NCBI RefSeq assembly: GCF_030824335.1
Contig: NZ_JAVBXX010000031.1
Location: 1-40,171, forward strand
Direction of reading: 5' to 3'
Length of the DNA: 40,171 nucleotides
DNA from: Azonexus sp.
GTDB lineage: Bacteria; Pseudomonadota; Gammaproteobacteria; Burkholderiales; Rhodocyclaceae
The notes beneath the pieces are model-generated. The model saw only the letters and a program-made list of their open reading frames with translations. It made no database searches and was not told the DNA's origin. Position 1 is the first letter of the stretch. Every line of letters begins with the position of its first letter. This document shows, in pieces, positions 1 through 8,331 of this stretch. Both the position numbers and the translations under genes were made by a program.

Positions 1-2
1 TT

Positions 3-104
3 GAGAGCTTCTACAATCGAACGCGCAAGCACTCGCATCTGTCAGGCGTCAGCCCTGATGACTTTGAGGCCAACTTCAAGCAACAAGGCAAAGGTCTCCA
101 CTAA
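3..104 (+). CDS. IS3-family transposase (OrfB), C-terminal end only
   Basis: The open frame enters from the window edge and ends at TAA 102-104. Its last 33 residues contain FYNRTRKHSHLSGVSP followed by DDFE, the typical C-terminal tail of the IS3-family DDE transposase (OrfB). The rest of the gene is outside the window. The element's right end should lie just downstream, at about 105-140, where the IS66 remnant begins; I could not fix the terminal repeat exactly. Whether the element is intact cannot be judged from this fragment. Confidence 0.75.
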   Translation, partial: ESFYNRTRKHSHLSGVSPDDFEANFKQQGKGLH

Positions 105-134
105 ATCCTGGGAACTCCAATGCGGCAACAATTC

Positions 135-171
135 GCTGGGTTGAGAGCTACAAGGCATCGACCCGGGTCAT
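135..171 (-). pseudogene. tnpB: First codons of IS66 tnpB, truncated
   Basis: The ATG at 171-169 overlaps the tnpA stop in the TGATGA arrangement seen in IS66 elements. The peptide reads MTRVDAL, a stop (TAG), then LSTQ. This matches the usual TnpB start, which has a Trp at the stop position (TGG to TAG). Similarity ends after about 12 codons, where the other insertion sequence joins. Confidence 0.5.
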
Positions 172-536
172 CACAGCCAATCGCCTAACCAGGCAGCGCA
201 ATCATCCAACGCCTGTACCGGCCAGGCGACCTTGATCCCGGTATTGCCACGCCGGATTTTGATCCGGATGTCACGCGCTGCTGGAGCAAGCGGCAGTTGC
301 ACGCACTCGGGTGGTGTCGCCAGCACGGGCTGGGCCGGCCGCAAGGATCAACATGCGCCGCTCCGGCACTTCGATACCGCGCTCACGCATCCTCCGGCGG
401 ACCTGATTGGCGTTAACGCATTGGCCATCGCGATGCCAGCGACCGAGGCGCCCGGTTCCCAACACGCCTCAATCACCACCCGTTTGAGTTCTTCCGGGTG
501 ATGCCGCCTACGCCGATTAGGCTTCTAGATTGCCAT
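171..536 (-). pseudogene. tnpA: Decayed IS66 tnpA (OrfA accessory protein)
   Basis: Three frames on the minus strand add up to one IS66 TnpA. The first contains HHPEELKRVVIEACW then EPGASVAGIAMANAL (about 515-420). The second continues VNANQVRRRMRERG. The third ends RDIRIKIRRGNTGIKVAWPV then QALDDCAAWLGDWL before TGA at 173-171. The frame breaks are near 417-421, consistent with a one-base loss, and somewhere in 290-345. A possible start ATG at 536-534 is followed by an in-frame TAG at 527-525. The gene is therefore dead. It overlaps the tnpB start as is usual in IS66 elements. Confidence 0.65.
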
Positions 537-673
537 CGAGAATGTCCACCAGGGTTTTAAAGGGGACACGATCTTCGCGGTTTAGCGCGTCAATTTATAG
601 ATGGGTTTGCCGGGCGCTTACTTATAGATGCACATTGCCGAATGAGTTCCGGCGTGATATCTGCGATACCGAT

Positions 674-692
674 CTTGAGCCTAATGCTCAAG
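674..692. other. Short inverted repeat downstream of tcdA
   Basis: CTTGAGC-ctaat-GCTCAAG forms a 7-bp stem with a 5-nt loop, about 28 nt beyond the tcdA stop. It has no T-tract on either strand, so it is only a weak candidate for a transcript end. Nothing else recognisable lies in 622-719. Confidence 0.3.
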
Positions 693-719
693 GCTCATAA
701 TCAGGCAGGTCGGTAGGTA

Positions 720-1478
720 TTATTTTTCGATGATAAGACGTATGGCGTGGCTGGCGGCAGCCATGCCGAATACCGAGGTGACGCATACTGAAGAGCCAAA
801 TCCGGCACAGCTAAGGCCAGTGGGACCCGCTTCTGCATCGCAACTGTTTGTTTTTTCGGGATAGCGTAGCGGTTCGGTAGAAAAAACGGCAGGAACGCCA
901 AATTTTGCTTGTCGCGGGAAACCGTGTTCGCGGCGCAGACTGGCCCGGACTTTGGCCAGTAATGGATCTTGTACCGTCTGGCTGAGATCGGTGAGGCGTA
1001 TTTGTGTCGGATCGATCTGTCCACCAGCAGCGCCCGCAACCACAATGGGCAGTTTTCGGTTTTTGCAGTAGGCAACCATGGCCACTTTAACGCGAGCCTG
1101 ATCTATTGCATCGATAACTACGTCGAAATCCCTGCCGAGCAAGCGGTCGAGATTTTCCTCCGTGACGAAATCCTCAATACAGGTAATTGAGCAGTCAGGG
1201 TTGATGCGCTGAATACGTTCAGCCATTGCATCAACCTTGGCCTTGCCATAAATATCGTCAAGCGCATGGATCTGGCGGTTAGTGTTGGATTCCGCAACCA
1301 TGTCCAGATCAATCAGTGTCAGCTGTCCAAGGCCCGTTCTGGCCAGCGCTTCGGCACACCAAGAACCTACCCCGCCAATTCCAACCACGCAAACATGGGC
1401 AGCTTTCAGGCGTGCTTGCCCAGCCGCACCGTACAAGCGCGCAACTCCACTAAAGCGGCGATCACTATTTTCTGTCAT
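720..1478 (-). CDS. tcdA: tRNA threonylcarbamoyladenosine dehydratase TcdA (ThiF/HesA/E1-like)
   Basis: This 252-aa protein belongs to the E1-like ATP-dependent family. TcdA (formerly YgdL/CsdL) cyclises t6A37 of ANN-decoding tRNAs to ct6A in the cytoplasm. An N-terminal nucleotide-binding loop GIGGVGSWCAEALARTGLG is visible at about residues 33-51, followed by LIDLD and SNTNRQIHAL, the signature of the TcdA branch. The C-terminal part contains AGFGSSVCVTSVFG, also typical. The start MTENSDRRF at 1478 is chosen because its ATG overlaps the stop of the upstream HD-GYP gene (TGATG). A longer frame to 1526 would run into that gene. E. coli TcdA is 268 aa, so the length fits. The sulfur-acceptor partners csdA/csdE are not nearby. 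Confidence 0.9.
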   Translation of the reverse strand: MTENSDRRFSGVARLYGAAGQARLKAAHVCVVGIGGVGSWCAEALARTGLGQLTLIDLDMVAESNTNRQIHALDDIYGKAKVDAMAERIQRINPDCSITCIEDFVTEENLDRLLGRDFDVVIDAIDQARVKVAMVAYCKNRKLPIVVAGAAGGQIDPTQIRLTDLSQTVQDPLLAKVRASLRREHGFPRQAKFGVPAVFSTEPLRYPEKTNSCDAEAGPTGLSCAGFGSSVCVTSVFGMAAASHAIRLIIEK

Positions 1479-2581
1479 CAGCTTTCTATCGTCTTGCGAA
1501 TAACGGTATTGAAAGGCGCTATCCATTCCGGCGCAAACTGTTTGTCGCAGGCATTGATTTCTGCAATGGCGCGCAATACGGAGCGATTTTTGCCGCGATG
1601 AATGTGTTTGAGCATGACGGCTTCAAATGCGTCGACAATCGCCAGAATCTTTGCGCCAGGACAAATCTGCTCGCCAGCCAATTGGTTCGGGTAGCCGCCG
1701 CCATCAGGCATTTCGTGGTGCTGGGCGACAATTTCCGCAGCCTTATCCCAACCCGTCATGCGCTGTAAAAGACCTGCGGCATAGCCTGGATGGTTACGTA
1801 ACAGAGCCTTGTCGGTGTCGTTCATCTTTCCGACCTTTAGCCATGTCGCCTCTGGTAGGAGCATCATCCCGATATCATGCAGGTAGACAGCCGCTTCGAG
1901 TTGAACCGGGTCGACCACCTTTGCCCCTGTATTGTTGGTCTCTAGCGCCAAGCGCAGGATACGCATCGTGCGCCCCTTGAATAATGGTGAGCGGCTCTCG
2001 AATTGCATGGCGAGCGAGCGAAAAAACTGCAGATCCTCGTTGGCATTTAACTGTTCGGCTTTTGGTATCGCCACTTTGGGCGCTCGACTGGACATTCCTG
2101 TGATCACTGGTGGGAAACCTGTCACTGTTTCAATCAGCGTGGCACAAGCAGCATCCACTTCGGTAGCCGGGGTCAATGCAAGCTTTTCCAGGCCTTGGAC
2201 TAGCCCAAGCAAGCGTAGGTTTTCTGAGGACTTATTCGAAAGTACTGCATCGGTTGCCAGCTCCAGGCGGTCGATGGCCAGTAGAATCAGTTCAGCTAAC
2301 AGGTCGGAGAAAAGAATTTCCCCCTCGCGGAAGCGGGACATCATCGATTCGATCGGATGGGCTATCGCGGCGCCAAGATCGAATTTGCAAAGTGCAGCAT
2401 CTCCCTTGATGTTGTGAATGGCACGGAACAAGTCGGCAGTGATTTCACGGTCGCCGGGTGATTTCTTGAGGCGGGCAACATCCCGCTCAACCTCCGGAGC
2501 CCGGTCAACCAGTGCATCGGCGAATTCTTCCAGTGCTTCACGATCTTGCACTGTTGGATTAATAATTGCGCGAATGTCCAT
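1478..2581 (-). CDS. Hpt-like plus HD-GYP domain signalling protein
   Basis: This is a 367-aa soluble protein with no membrane segment. The N-terminal region resembles a histidine phosphotransfer domain, with the motif FRAIHNIKGD giving a candidate phospho-His at 56 in the HxxKG context. The C-terminal half is an HD-GYP domain with HD at 235-236, H264, HH at 288-289 and DGGGYP at 293-298, the metal ligands and signature of cyclic-di-GMP phosphodiesterases. A role linking a phosphorelay to c-di-GMP turnover is inferred. The start at 2581 is preceded by GGGAG at a good distance; a longer frame to 2683 lacks this. It is divergent from ispB and its stop overlaps the tcdA start. Confidence 0.8.
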   Translation of the reverse strand: MDIRAIINPTVQDREALEEFADALVDRAPEVERDVARLKKSPGDREITADLFRAIHNIKGDAALCKFDLGAAIAHPIESMMSRFREGEILFSDLLAELILLAIDRLELATDAVLSNKSSENLRLLGLVQGLEKLALTPATEVDAACATLIETVTGFPPVITGMSSRAPKVAIPKAEQLNANEDLQFFRSLAMQFESRSPLFKGRTMRILRLALETNNTGAKVVDPVQLEAAVYLHDIGMMLLPEATWLKVGKMNDTDKALLRNHPGYAAGLLQRMTGWDKAAEIVAQHHEMPDGGGYPNQLAGEQICPGAKILAIVDAFEAVMLKHIHRGKNRSVLRAIAEINACDKQFAPEWIAPFNTVIRKTIES

Positions 2582-2661
2582 CCCTGTCTCCCTGCAGTTA
2601 TAGTTGCCCGAGTTTAGCAAACGGGCCATCTGAACGGCGCATTGCGATAAGCTTTTTGGCC

Positions 2662-2690
2662 TTGACTGCTTACAGTGAGCCACCTAAGAT
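2662..2690 (+). promoter_or_regulatory. Candidate sigma70 promoter of ispB
   Basis: TTGACT (2662-2667) and TAAGAT (2685-2690) are separated by 17 bp. This places transcription start near 2697, about 20 nt before the ispB GTG. The region lies in the 137-bp divergent gap between the HD-GYP gene and ispB. It is a motif match only. Confidence 0.4.
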
Positions 2691-2718
2691 TCCGCGCTTA
2701 ACTCAAGAAGCGCTTATC

Positions 2719-3687
2719 GTGACCCTGGAACAGCTTTATGCCCTTATTGGGCCCGACATGCAGGCCGTTGATGCGGTCATCCGAGATCGTCTTCATTCTG
2801 ACGTTGTATTGGTTCGGCAGGTTGCTGAGTACATCATCAACAGTGGCGGCAAGCGTATGCGTCCCGCGCTGGTGTTGCTCGCGGCCGGGGCTCTTGGTTA
2901 CAAAGGCAAGCAGCATCACGAACTGGCGGCTGTAGTTGAGTTCATTCATACCGCGACATTGTTGCACGACGATGTTGTCGACGAGTCCGCTTTGCGGCGT
3001 GGGCGGGATACTGCCAACGCCGCGTTTGGTAATGCAGCAAGTGTTCTGGTTGGCGACTTTCTGTATTCGCGTGCCTTCCAGATGATGGTCGACGTGGAAA
3101 ACATGCAAGTTATGCGCGTGCTTTCCGATGCAACCAATGTCATCGCCGAAGGTGAAGTGCTGCAGTTGATGAATTGTCATGACGCCGATGTCGATGAGGC
3201 GCGCTACATGCAGGTCATTCATTACAAGACGGCCAAGCTTTTCGAGGCAGCTGCTCAACTCGGCGGGATTGTTGGTTTGGCAGAGCCCGCCATGGAAGCT
3301 GCGCTTGCGTGTTACGGCATGCATCTTGGCACTGCATTTCAGTTGGTCGACGATGTGCTCGATTACTCGGGGCTGGAAGCCGATACTGGCAAGCATATCG
3401 GTGATGACTTGGCCGAGGGCAAACCGACCTTGCCACTGATCTATGTCATGCAGCATGGTTCGCCCGAACAGGCGGCATGTGTCCGCAAAGCAATCGAGGA
3501 GGGGGGGCGAGATGATTTCCCTGCGGTTCTGGCAGCCATTCATCAGACAGGAGCGCTCCGGCATGCCAGAGCGCGTGCCGAGCACGAGGCAAAACTCGCG
3601 AGAGATGCAATTTCTTCGCTAGGGGATTCAATTTATAAAAAAGCTCTGCTACAATTGTCGCTCTTTGCAGTTGAGAGAAATCACTAG
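2719..3687 (+). CDS. ispB: Octaprenyl diphosphate synthase (trans-polyprenyl synthetase)
   Basis: This 322-aa enzyme elongates farnesyl diphosphate with isopentenyl diphosphate to make the polyprenyl side chain of ubiquinone. Both aspartate-rich motifs are intact: DDVVD at residues 84-88 (first, with LLHDD) and DDVLD at 211-215 (second). GGKRMRPAL at 43-51 is the IPP-binding region. The length is essentially that of E. coli IspB (323 aa). The GTG at 2719 is preferred: it has AAGAAG upstream and gives the family's usual N-terminus, TLEQLYALIGPDM. A longer frame from 2566 overlaps the divergent gene. A tRNA gene begins 16 nt after the stop, so the two may share a transcript. The exact chain length of the product cannot be read from sequence. 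Confidence 0.9.
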   Translation: MTLEQLYALIGPDMQAVDAVIRDRLHSDVVLVRQVAEYIINSGGKRMRPALVLLAAGALGYKGKQHHELAAVVEFIHTATLLHDDVVDESALRRGRDTANAAFGNAASVLVGDFLYSRAFQMMVDVENMQVMRVLSDATNVIAEGEVLQLMNCHDADVDEARYMQVIHYKTAKLFEAAAQLGGIVGLAEPAMEAALACYGMHLGTAFQLVDDVLDYSGLEADTGKHIGDDLAEGKPTLPLIYVMQHGSPEQAACVRKAIEEGGRDDFPAVLAAIHQTGALRHARARAEHEAKLARDAISSLGDSIYKKALLQLSLFAVERNH

Positions 3688-3702
3688 GTTTCTTGAAGTC
3701 GT

Positions 3703-3779
3703 CGGAGTGTAGCTCAGCCTGGTAGAGCACTGCGTTCGGGACGCAGGGGTCGCAAGTTCGAATCCTGTCACTCCGACCA
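3703..3779 (+). tRNA. tRNA-Pro, anticodon CGG
   Basis: This is a 77-nt cloverleaf. The acceptor CGGAGTG (3703-3709) pairs with CACTCCG (3769-3775), followed by the discriminator A and an encoded CCA. The anticodon stem CTGCG/CGCAG encloses the loop TTCGGGA, giving anticodon CGG, which reads CCG. The T-arm contains GTTCGAATC. It lies directly downstream of ispB and upstream of an intrinsic terminator. Confidence 0.95.
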
Positions 3780-3803
3780 AAAATGCAAAGAGAAAAAGCA
3801 GTT

Positions 3804-3829
3804 AGGCCATCCTTTGGGGTGGCCTTTTT
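3804..3829 (+). terminator. Intrinsic terminator after tRNA-Pro
   Basis: GGCCATCC-tttg-GGGTGGCC forms an 8-bp stem with one G-T pair and a 4-nt loop, followed by TTTTT. It ends the ispB/tRNA unit ahead of hflX. Confidence 0.8.
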
Positions 3830-3897
3830 GCTTTGTCGGTACCGTTTTCGTTTAGGCGAGTAATATCCAGACTTCGCCCATTTAAAAGCCTTCAGTA

Positions 3898-5253
3898 ATG
3901 CAAATAGAAGTTAAGGAAACGCCCCGTTACGCTGTTGTGGCGGCGGTCCAGCTACCTGCGGTGAGTGATGTTGAGTTTGAGGCGTCGCTCGCTGAATTAC
4001 GTGAGTTGGCAAAAACCCTGGGTTATGAAGTCGTCCATACCTTTGTCCAGAAGCGCGCCGGTTTTGATACGACGGGTTATCTGGGGGTAGGCAAGCGTGA
4101 GGAAATTCGGCGCTTTGTCAATTACGATGCCGAGTTTGAGCACCTGCATGGTGCACTGCCAGCGCTTGCCAATCCGGGGGCGCGCGATATTGAAGCCATT
4201 TTGGTGGACCACGAGATTTCACCATCGCAGGCACGCAATCTGGAAATTGATGTGGGTTGCGAGGTGATGGACCGCACCATGGTCATCCTGGAGATATTTC
4301 ATCGCAACGCCCGTTCACGTGCTGCCAAGGCGCAGGTTGAAATAGCTCGCTTGGGCTATATGGCGCCGCGTTTGCGCGAGGCGGCCAAGTTGGCCGGTCC
4401 GCAGGGGCGGCAGCGTAGTGGTGTGGGTGGTCGGGGGGCTGGTGAATCGGCAACCGAGTTGGATAGGCGCAAGATACGGGATCGCATCGCCGAACTGCAA
4501 CTGGAAATTGTCGCCATGGAAGCCGAGCGCAAGACGCAGCGCGCCCGACGCCAGGAACGCCAGAGCTTGGCCAGCGTGGCACTGGTCGGTTATACCAATG
4601 CCGGGAAATCGACATTAATGCGGGCTTTGACCGGTAGTGAAGTGCTGGTCGCCAACAAGCTTTTTGCCACGCTCGACACGACTGTTCGGACGCTTTATCC
4701 GGAGAGTGTGCCGCGTGTATTGGTCAGCGACACGGTTGGTTTTATCAAGAATCTGCCGCACGGTCTGGTCGCCTCCTTCAAATCGACGCTCGATGAGGCG
4801 CTGGATGCGGCGTTGTTGTTGCACGTCATCGACGCCAGCGATCCCGGCTTCGAGCGGCAACTGGAAGTGACTGACAAGGTGCTGGCTGAAATCGGTGCCG
4901 ATGCCGTGCCGCGTATTCGTGTTTTCAACAAGATTGATCATGTTGGCGATACCGTTGCTCAGGCCGAACGCGAAGCCGCCTTGCGGGTGCAATATCCGGA
5001 TTGCATCGTAATGAGCGCCCGCCGTCCGGAAGAGGTTGCCGCCTTGCGGCTGAAAATTATTGCGTTTTTCCAGCAAGGTCTGGTCGAGGCCGAGTTATTC
5101 CTGCCTTGGTCGGCACAGCAACTGCGCAAGGAAATTTACGCCAGTTGCGAAGTGCTGGCCGAACGGGCCGATGAGGATGGGGCGTTCTTCCTGTTGCGTG
5201 GCGAACCGGCCACCGTTGATGCCTTGCGTGAGCAGTTTACCCTGCTGCCTTGA
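3898..5253 (+). CDS. hflX: Ribosome-associated GTPase HflX
   Basis: HflX is a translational GTPase that binds the 50S subunit and splits stalled ribosomes during stress. The 451-aa protein has the N-terminal HflX domain with GYLGVGKREEI and the Gly-rich linker GRQRSGVGGRGAGE near 170-183. The G domain has G1 GYTNAGKST at 231-239, G3 DTVGF at 278-282 and G4 NKID at 344-347. The start at 3898 gives the normal family N-terminus, though the ribosome-binding site is weak. In many proteobacteria hflX follows hfq and precedes hflK/hflC. Here it stands alone between a tRNA terminator and a sensor kinase gene. Confidence 0.93.
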   Translation: MQIEVKETPRYAVVAAVQLPAVSDVEFEASLAELRELAKTLGYEVVHTFVQKRAGFDTTGYLGVGKREEIRRFVNYDAEFEHLHGALPALANPGARDIEAILVDHEISPSQARNLEIDVGCEVMDRTMVILEIFHRNARSRAAKAQVEIARLGYMAPRLREAAKLAGPQGRQRSGVGGRGAGESATELDRRKIRDRIAELQLEIVAMEAERKTQRARRQERQSLASVALVGYTNAGKSTLMRALTGSEVLVANKLFATLDTTVRTLYPESVPRVLVSDTVGFIKNLPHGLVASFKSTLDEALDAALLLHVIDASDPGFERQLEVTDKVLAEIGADAVPRIRVFNKIDHVGDTVAQAEREAALRVQYPDCIVMSARRPEEVAALRLKIIAFFQQGLVEAELFLPWSAQQLRKEIYASCEVLAERADEDGAFFLLRGEPATVDALREQFTLLP

Positions 5254-5348
5254 ATATCTGTGATTGGCACGACCACCAAAAAGTGCCCGGTCTGGGTGTC
5301 GACCGTAGAAGTCGCTGAAAACAGCTGCAATTGGCATATTTGACCGCT

Positions 5349-5396
5349 GTTTTGCAATGTAAAACGCCAAAAGTTTTCTACCTACGTTTTGCAATG
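5349..5396 (+). repeat. Direct repeat of GTTTTGCAATG upstream of the sensor kinase
   Basis: The 11-mer GTTTTGCAATG occurs at 5349-5359 and again at 5386-5396, a 37-bp period, in the 204-bp gap between hflX and the kinase gene. It could be a pair of regulator sites, but no family is recognised. No terminator is evident after hflX in the same gap. Confidence 0.4.
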
Positions 5397-5457
5397 CCAG
5401 TGTCTGGAAATAGGTGTAAAGTCTGCACATATCCAGCCTGCATGCGAGGCAAGTCGA

Positions 5458-7527
5458 GTGAAGTTGCGCTTGAAAATATGGGGAGTGCTTGGGGTCGTAT
5501 TGCTGGTCGTACTGGCAATCGACCTGACTATTTCCTGGCAGGAGATCCGTGCGGAGCAACGTGTTGAGCAAGAGCTTGACGTACACGCCATGCGCGCCTT
5601 GCTGATGGCAACCCGCCGGGTCTACCACCATCAGTTCATAGCCAGCGGCTTGCCAGTCAATGATAGTACGGTGGGTTTTTTGCCGGCACATTCGATGTCG
5701 AGAATTTCAGCTGATTACGCCAATTGGACGAATAACGGATATCGCTTCAATAACGTCTCGGATCGTCCACGCAACCCGGCGAATCAGGCGGATCGTTTCG
5801 AACTGGTCGCGATCGATTATTTTCGTGCGAATCCAGATTCAAAGGATCGCATGGAGACTATTCTGGATGACGAAGGGCGTGGCTGGTTTCATTACACGGC
5901 GCCAATCTGGGTTGAGACGTACTGTCTGATGTGTCATGGCGAAAAGAAGGATGCGCCGCCCAGCATCCAGCGGAGATACAGTGAATCCTATGGTTACAAG
6001 CTGGGCGATTTGCGCGGGGTGATGAGTATCAAACTGCCGCTTGATCGCTTTGATGCTGCATTCTGGCAGCGCTGGACCGCGCGTCTGTGGCGTAACCTGG
6101 CAGCTTATTTCGCTATTTTTCTGGTTGTCGGCCTGATGGTCGACCGGATGGTGTTGCGTCGCTTGGTGGCATTACGTACTGGCGCTTTGCGCTTGTCGCT
6201 TGGCGAACACGATAGTCGTGTGCCGGAAACCGGGCGTGATGAATTGACCGAGTTGGCTCAGGCGTTCAATCAGATGGCGGATAACGTGGCATCCCGGCAA
6301 AGGGCATTGGCCACGCAGCGAGACTCGCTCGAGGAAATGGTCGGGGCAAGAACGGCCGAACTTGCGGCAGCAAAGGATGGTGCCGAGGCGGCAAATCGTG
6401 CCAAAGGGGCTTTCCTGGCGAATATGAGCCACGAAATCCGGACACCTCTCAATGCCATTACCGGCATGGCTCACTTGATGCGTCGCGCAGGTTTGGCACC
6501 CGAGCAACTTGAGCGTCTGGATAAGCAGGATGTGGCCAGTCGTCATCTGCTGGAGGTCATCAATCAGGTTCTCGATTTGTCGAAGATCGAAGCTGGCAAG
6601 CTTTTGCTGGAGAGTATTCCCTTTGATCCAGCGGTTATCTTTGAAAATGTGCAATCGATAATCCGGCCCGAAGCGAGCGCAAAAGGACTATCCATTAAGC
6701 GCGATTTACCCGTATTGCCGCGTCTTTTGGGCGATCCGACGCGGATTCAGCAAGCCTTGCTCAATTTCGCCGGCAATGCGGTCAAATTTACCGAGGTGGG
6801 CGAAGTTCGTTTTTCCGCGCTCATTGAAGAGGAGGTCGCGGGTTGTGTCGTCTTGCGGTTTTCCGTTACCGATACTGGTATCGGTATCGAAGCTGACGCC
6901 CTGGCGCGTTTGTTCAATGCTTTCGAGCAGGCTGACAATTCGACGACACGCCAATACGGTGGCACCGGACTTGGTCTGGCGTTGACTCGCAAGCTGGCGC
7001 AGGCCATGGGGGGCGATGCGGGCGGGGAGAGTACGCCTGGGCGTGGCAGTTCTTTCTGGTTTACCGTCTGTCTGCCCAAGGCCGAGCCTGCGCCGATGCC
7101 AGCCAGGGAAGTGCCACACGATGATGCCGAGGCCGAATTGCGGACGCATCATGCCGGCAAGCGTGTGCTGCTGGCCGAGGATGAGCCGATCAATCAGGAA
7201 ATCACCGCCATGATGCTCGGTGATGTCGGTTTGCATGTCGTAACGGTCGATGATGGTGTCGCTGCCTTGGAAAAAGCATCCAGCGAACCTTTCGATCTGA
7301 TCCTGATGGATATGCAGATGCCGAACATGGATGGTCTGGAGGCTACCCGCCGCCTGCGTTCGCCATCGATCAATTGCCGACTGCCGATCATTGCGCTGAC
7401 AGCCAATGCTTTTGCCGAGGACCGAGTGCAGGCGAGAGCGGCGGGGATGGATGACTTCCTGAGCAAGCCGGTCGATCCCGAGGTTTTTTATCGGCTGTTG
7501 CTCAAGTGGCTGCAGGGCAAGCCATAA
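5458..7527 (+). CDS. Hybrid sensor histidine kinase with a haem-motif (DUF3365/Tll0287-like) sensor domain
   Basis: This is a 689-aa inner-membrane kinase. Order: TM1 about 8-24; a periplasmic DUF3365-like domain carrying CLMCH (C156, C159, H160), a c-type haem attachment motif; TM2 near 215-235; HAMP; a short coiled coil; HisKA with H325 in [11 protein letters not shown]; HATPase with DTGIGI and GGTGLGLAL; and a C-terminal receiver with candidate phospho-Asp D618 in LILMDMQMP and the conserved Lys in LSKPVD. GTG 5458 is chosen because GAGG lies just upstream and TM1 follows at once; the frame also opens at an ATG at 5389. No output regulator is adjacent. Redox or gas sensing through haem is inferred. 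gph follows 37 nt downstream. Confidence 0.85.
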   Translation: MKLRLKIWGVLGVVLLVVLAIDLTISWQEIRAEQRVEQELDVHAMRALLMATRRVYHHQFIASGLPVNDSTVGFLPAHSMSRISADYANWTNNGYRFNNVSDRPRNPANQADRFELVAIDYFRANPDSKDRMETILDDEGRGWFHYTAPIWVETYCLMCHGEKKDAPPSIQRRYSESYGYKLGDLRGVMSIKLPLDRFDAAFWQRWTARLWRNLAAYFAIFLVVGLMVDRMVLRRLVALRTGALRLSLGEHDSRVPETGRDELTELAQAFNQMADNVASRQRALATQRDSLEEMVGARTAELAAAKDGAEAANRAKGAFLANMSHEIRTPLNAITGMAHLMRRAGLAPEQLERLDKQDVASRHLLEVINQVLDLSKIEAGKLLLESIPFDPAVIFENVQSIIRPEASAKGLSIKRDLPVLPRLLGDPTRIQQALLNFAGNAVKFTEVGEVRFSALIEEEVAGCVVLRFSVTDTGIGIEADALARLFNAFEQADNSTTRQYGGTGLGLALTRKLAQAMGGDAGGESTPGRGSSFWFTVCLPKAEPAPMPAREVPHDDAEAELRTHHAGKRVLLAEDEPINQEITAMMLGDVGLHVVTVDDGVAALEKASSEPFDLILMDMQMPNMDGLEATRRLRSPSINCRLPIIALTANAFAEDRVQARAAGMDDFLSKPVDPEVFYRLLLKWLQGKP

Positions 7528-7564
7528 TTCGTCCTGTTTTTACCGGCAGTGCCAAGGACAAAGC

Positions 7565-8227
7565 ATGAAATTCAAATCCGTAACTTTCGATCTCGACGGG
7601 ACTTTGCTTGATACCGTCGGCGACCTCACTGAAGCTTGCAGACGGATGATGCTCGATCTTGACTTGCCGCCACGCAGCGAAGCAGAAATCCGCAGTTTTG
7701 TCGGTCAGGGCATGCTGGTGCTGGTTCGTCGCTGTCTGGATCAGGGCTGCGAGCCTGCGCCAGGACAGATGGAACGTGCCGTGGCGGCTTTCCAGCAGCA
7801 CTATGCTGCGGTCAACGGTGAAAATACCCGGTTTTTCAGCGGCGTGCGCGAAGGGCTGGCAGCCTGGCAAGCTACGGGCTTGCCGCTCGGTATCGTGACC
7901 AACAAGCCGGCGGCGTTTACCGAACCGCTATTGATCAGGACCGGACTGGCGCATTACTTCAGTTGTATCGTTTCTGGCGACACGACGCCGCACCGCAAGC
8001 CGCATCCGGCACCGCTGCTGCATGCCTGCGCCGCGTTGGGCAGCGTGCCGGCCGACAATCTGCATATCGGTGATTCGAAGCACGATATCGAAACGGCCCG
8101 CCAGGCGGGTTGTACGGTCTACTGCGTGCCCTATGGTTACAACGAAGGTGAGTTGGTGCGGGCCGAAGATTGCGATGCGCTGGTCGCTGACCTCGGTGTG
8201 GCCTTGCGCCTGGCGCGTAGCGCCTGA
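7565..8227 (+). CDS. gph: Phosphoglycolate phosphatase (HAD family)
   Basis: This 220-aa HAD-superfamily hydrolase dephosphorylates 2-phosphoglycolate. Motif I is FDLDGTLLDT with nucleophile D9 and D11, motif II includes GIVTNKP, and the C-terminal motif IV region is LHIGDSKHDIETARQAG. Length and N-terminus match Gph/CbbZ. AAGGA precedes the ATG. It converges on the fba end of the sugar-phosphate cluster. That is compatible with a photorespiratory-type salvage role beside Calvin-like enzymes, but no RuBisCO gene is visible, and DNA-repair-derived phosphoglycolate is an equally good substrate source. Other HAD phosphatases are similar, so the exact substrate is moderately sure. Confidence 0.85.
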   Translation: MKFKSVTFDLDGTLLDTVGDLTEACRRMMLDLDLPPRSEAEIRSFVGQGMLVLVRRCLDQGCEPAPGQMERAVAAFQQHYAAVNGENTRFFSGVREGLAAWQATGLPLGIVTNKPAAFTEPLLIRTGLAHYFSCIVSGDTTPHRKPHPAPLLHACAALGSVPADNLHIGDSKHDIETARQAGCTVYCVPYGYNEGELVRAEDCDALVADLGVALRLARSA

Positions 8228-8257
8228 CGAAAAGCGCTTGGCGTAAAAGTCTCGACG

Positions 8258-8289
8258 TAAAAAAACCGCCTGGATGTGCTCCACGGCGG
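8258..8289 (-). terminator. Intrinsic terminator of the fba operon
   Basis: On the minus strand CCGCC-g-TGGA-gcaca-TCCA-GGCGG is followed by a run of T (the A-tract at 8259-8265 on the plus strand). It lies about 45 nt past the fba stop. Confidence 0.75.
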
Positions 8290-8300
8290 CTTCTGCGGTC

Positions 8301-8323
8301 AACCTGCCGGAAGGCAGGTTTTT
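8301..8323 (+). terminator. Intrinsic terminator downstream of gph
   Basis: On the plus strand AACCTGCC-ggaa-GGCAGGTT is followed by TTT. It sits between convergent gph and fba, beyond the minus-strand terminator, so each gene has its own stop. Confidence 0.65.
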
Positions 8324-8331
8324 CCGGGCAC

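Larger units (their letters stand above)
135..621 (-). mobile_element. Remnant of an IS66-family element, truncated by an IS3-type element
   Basis: Read on the minus strand, the segment starts with GTAAGCGCC (reverse complement of 613-621), which fits the GTAAGCG-type terminal repeat of IS66 elements. It continues with a decayed tnpA and the first codons of tnpB. The tnpB similarity stops at about position 135, where sequence following the IS3 transposase tail begins. Most of the element, including the tnpC transposase gene, is therefore missing or outside the window. The exact junction is an estimate. Confidence 0.6.

Noticed and set aside
674..692. Inverted repeat after tcdA as an intrinsic terminator
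   Set aside because: Listed only as a stem-loop: no T-tract on either strand.
5264..5282. TGGCACG string downstream of hflX as a second sigma54 promoter
   Set aside because: No TTGC-like -12 element at the required spacing.
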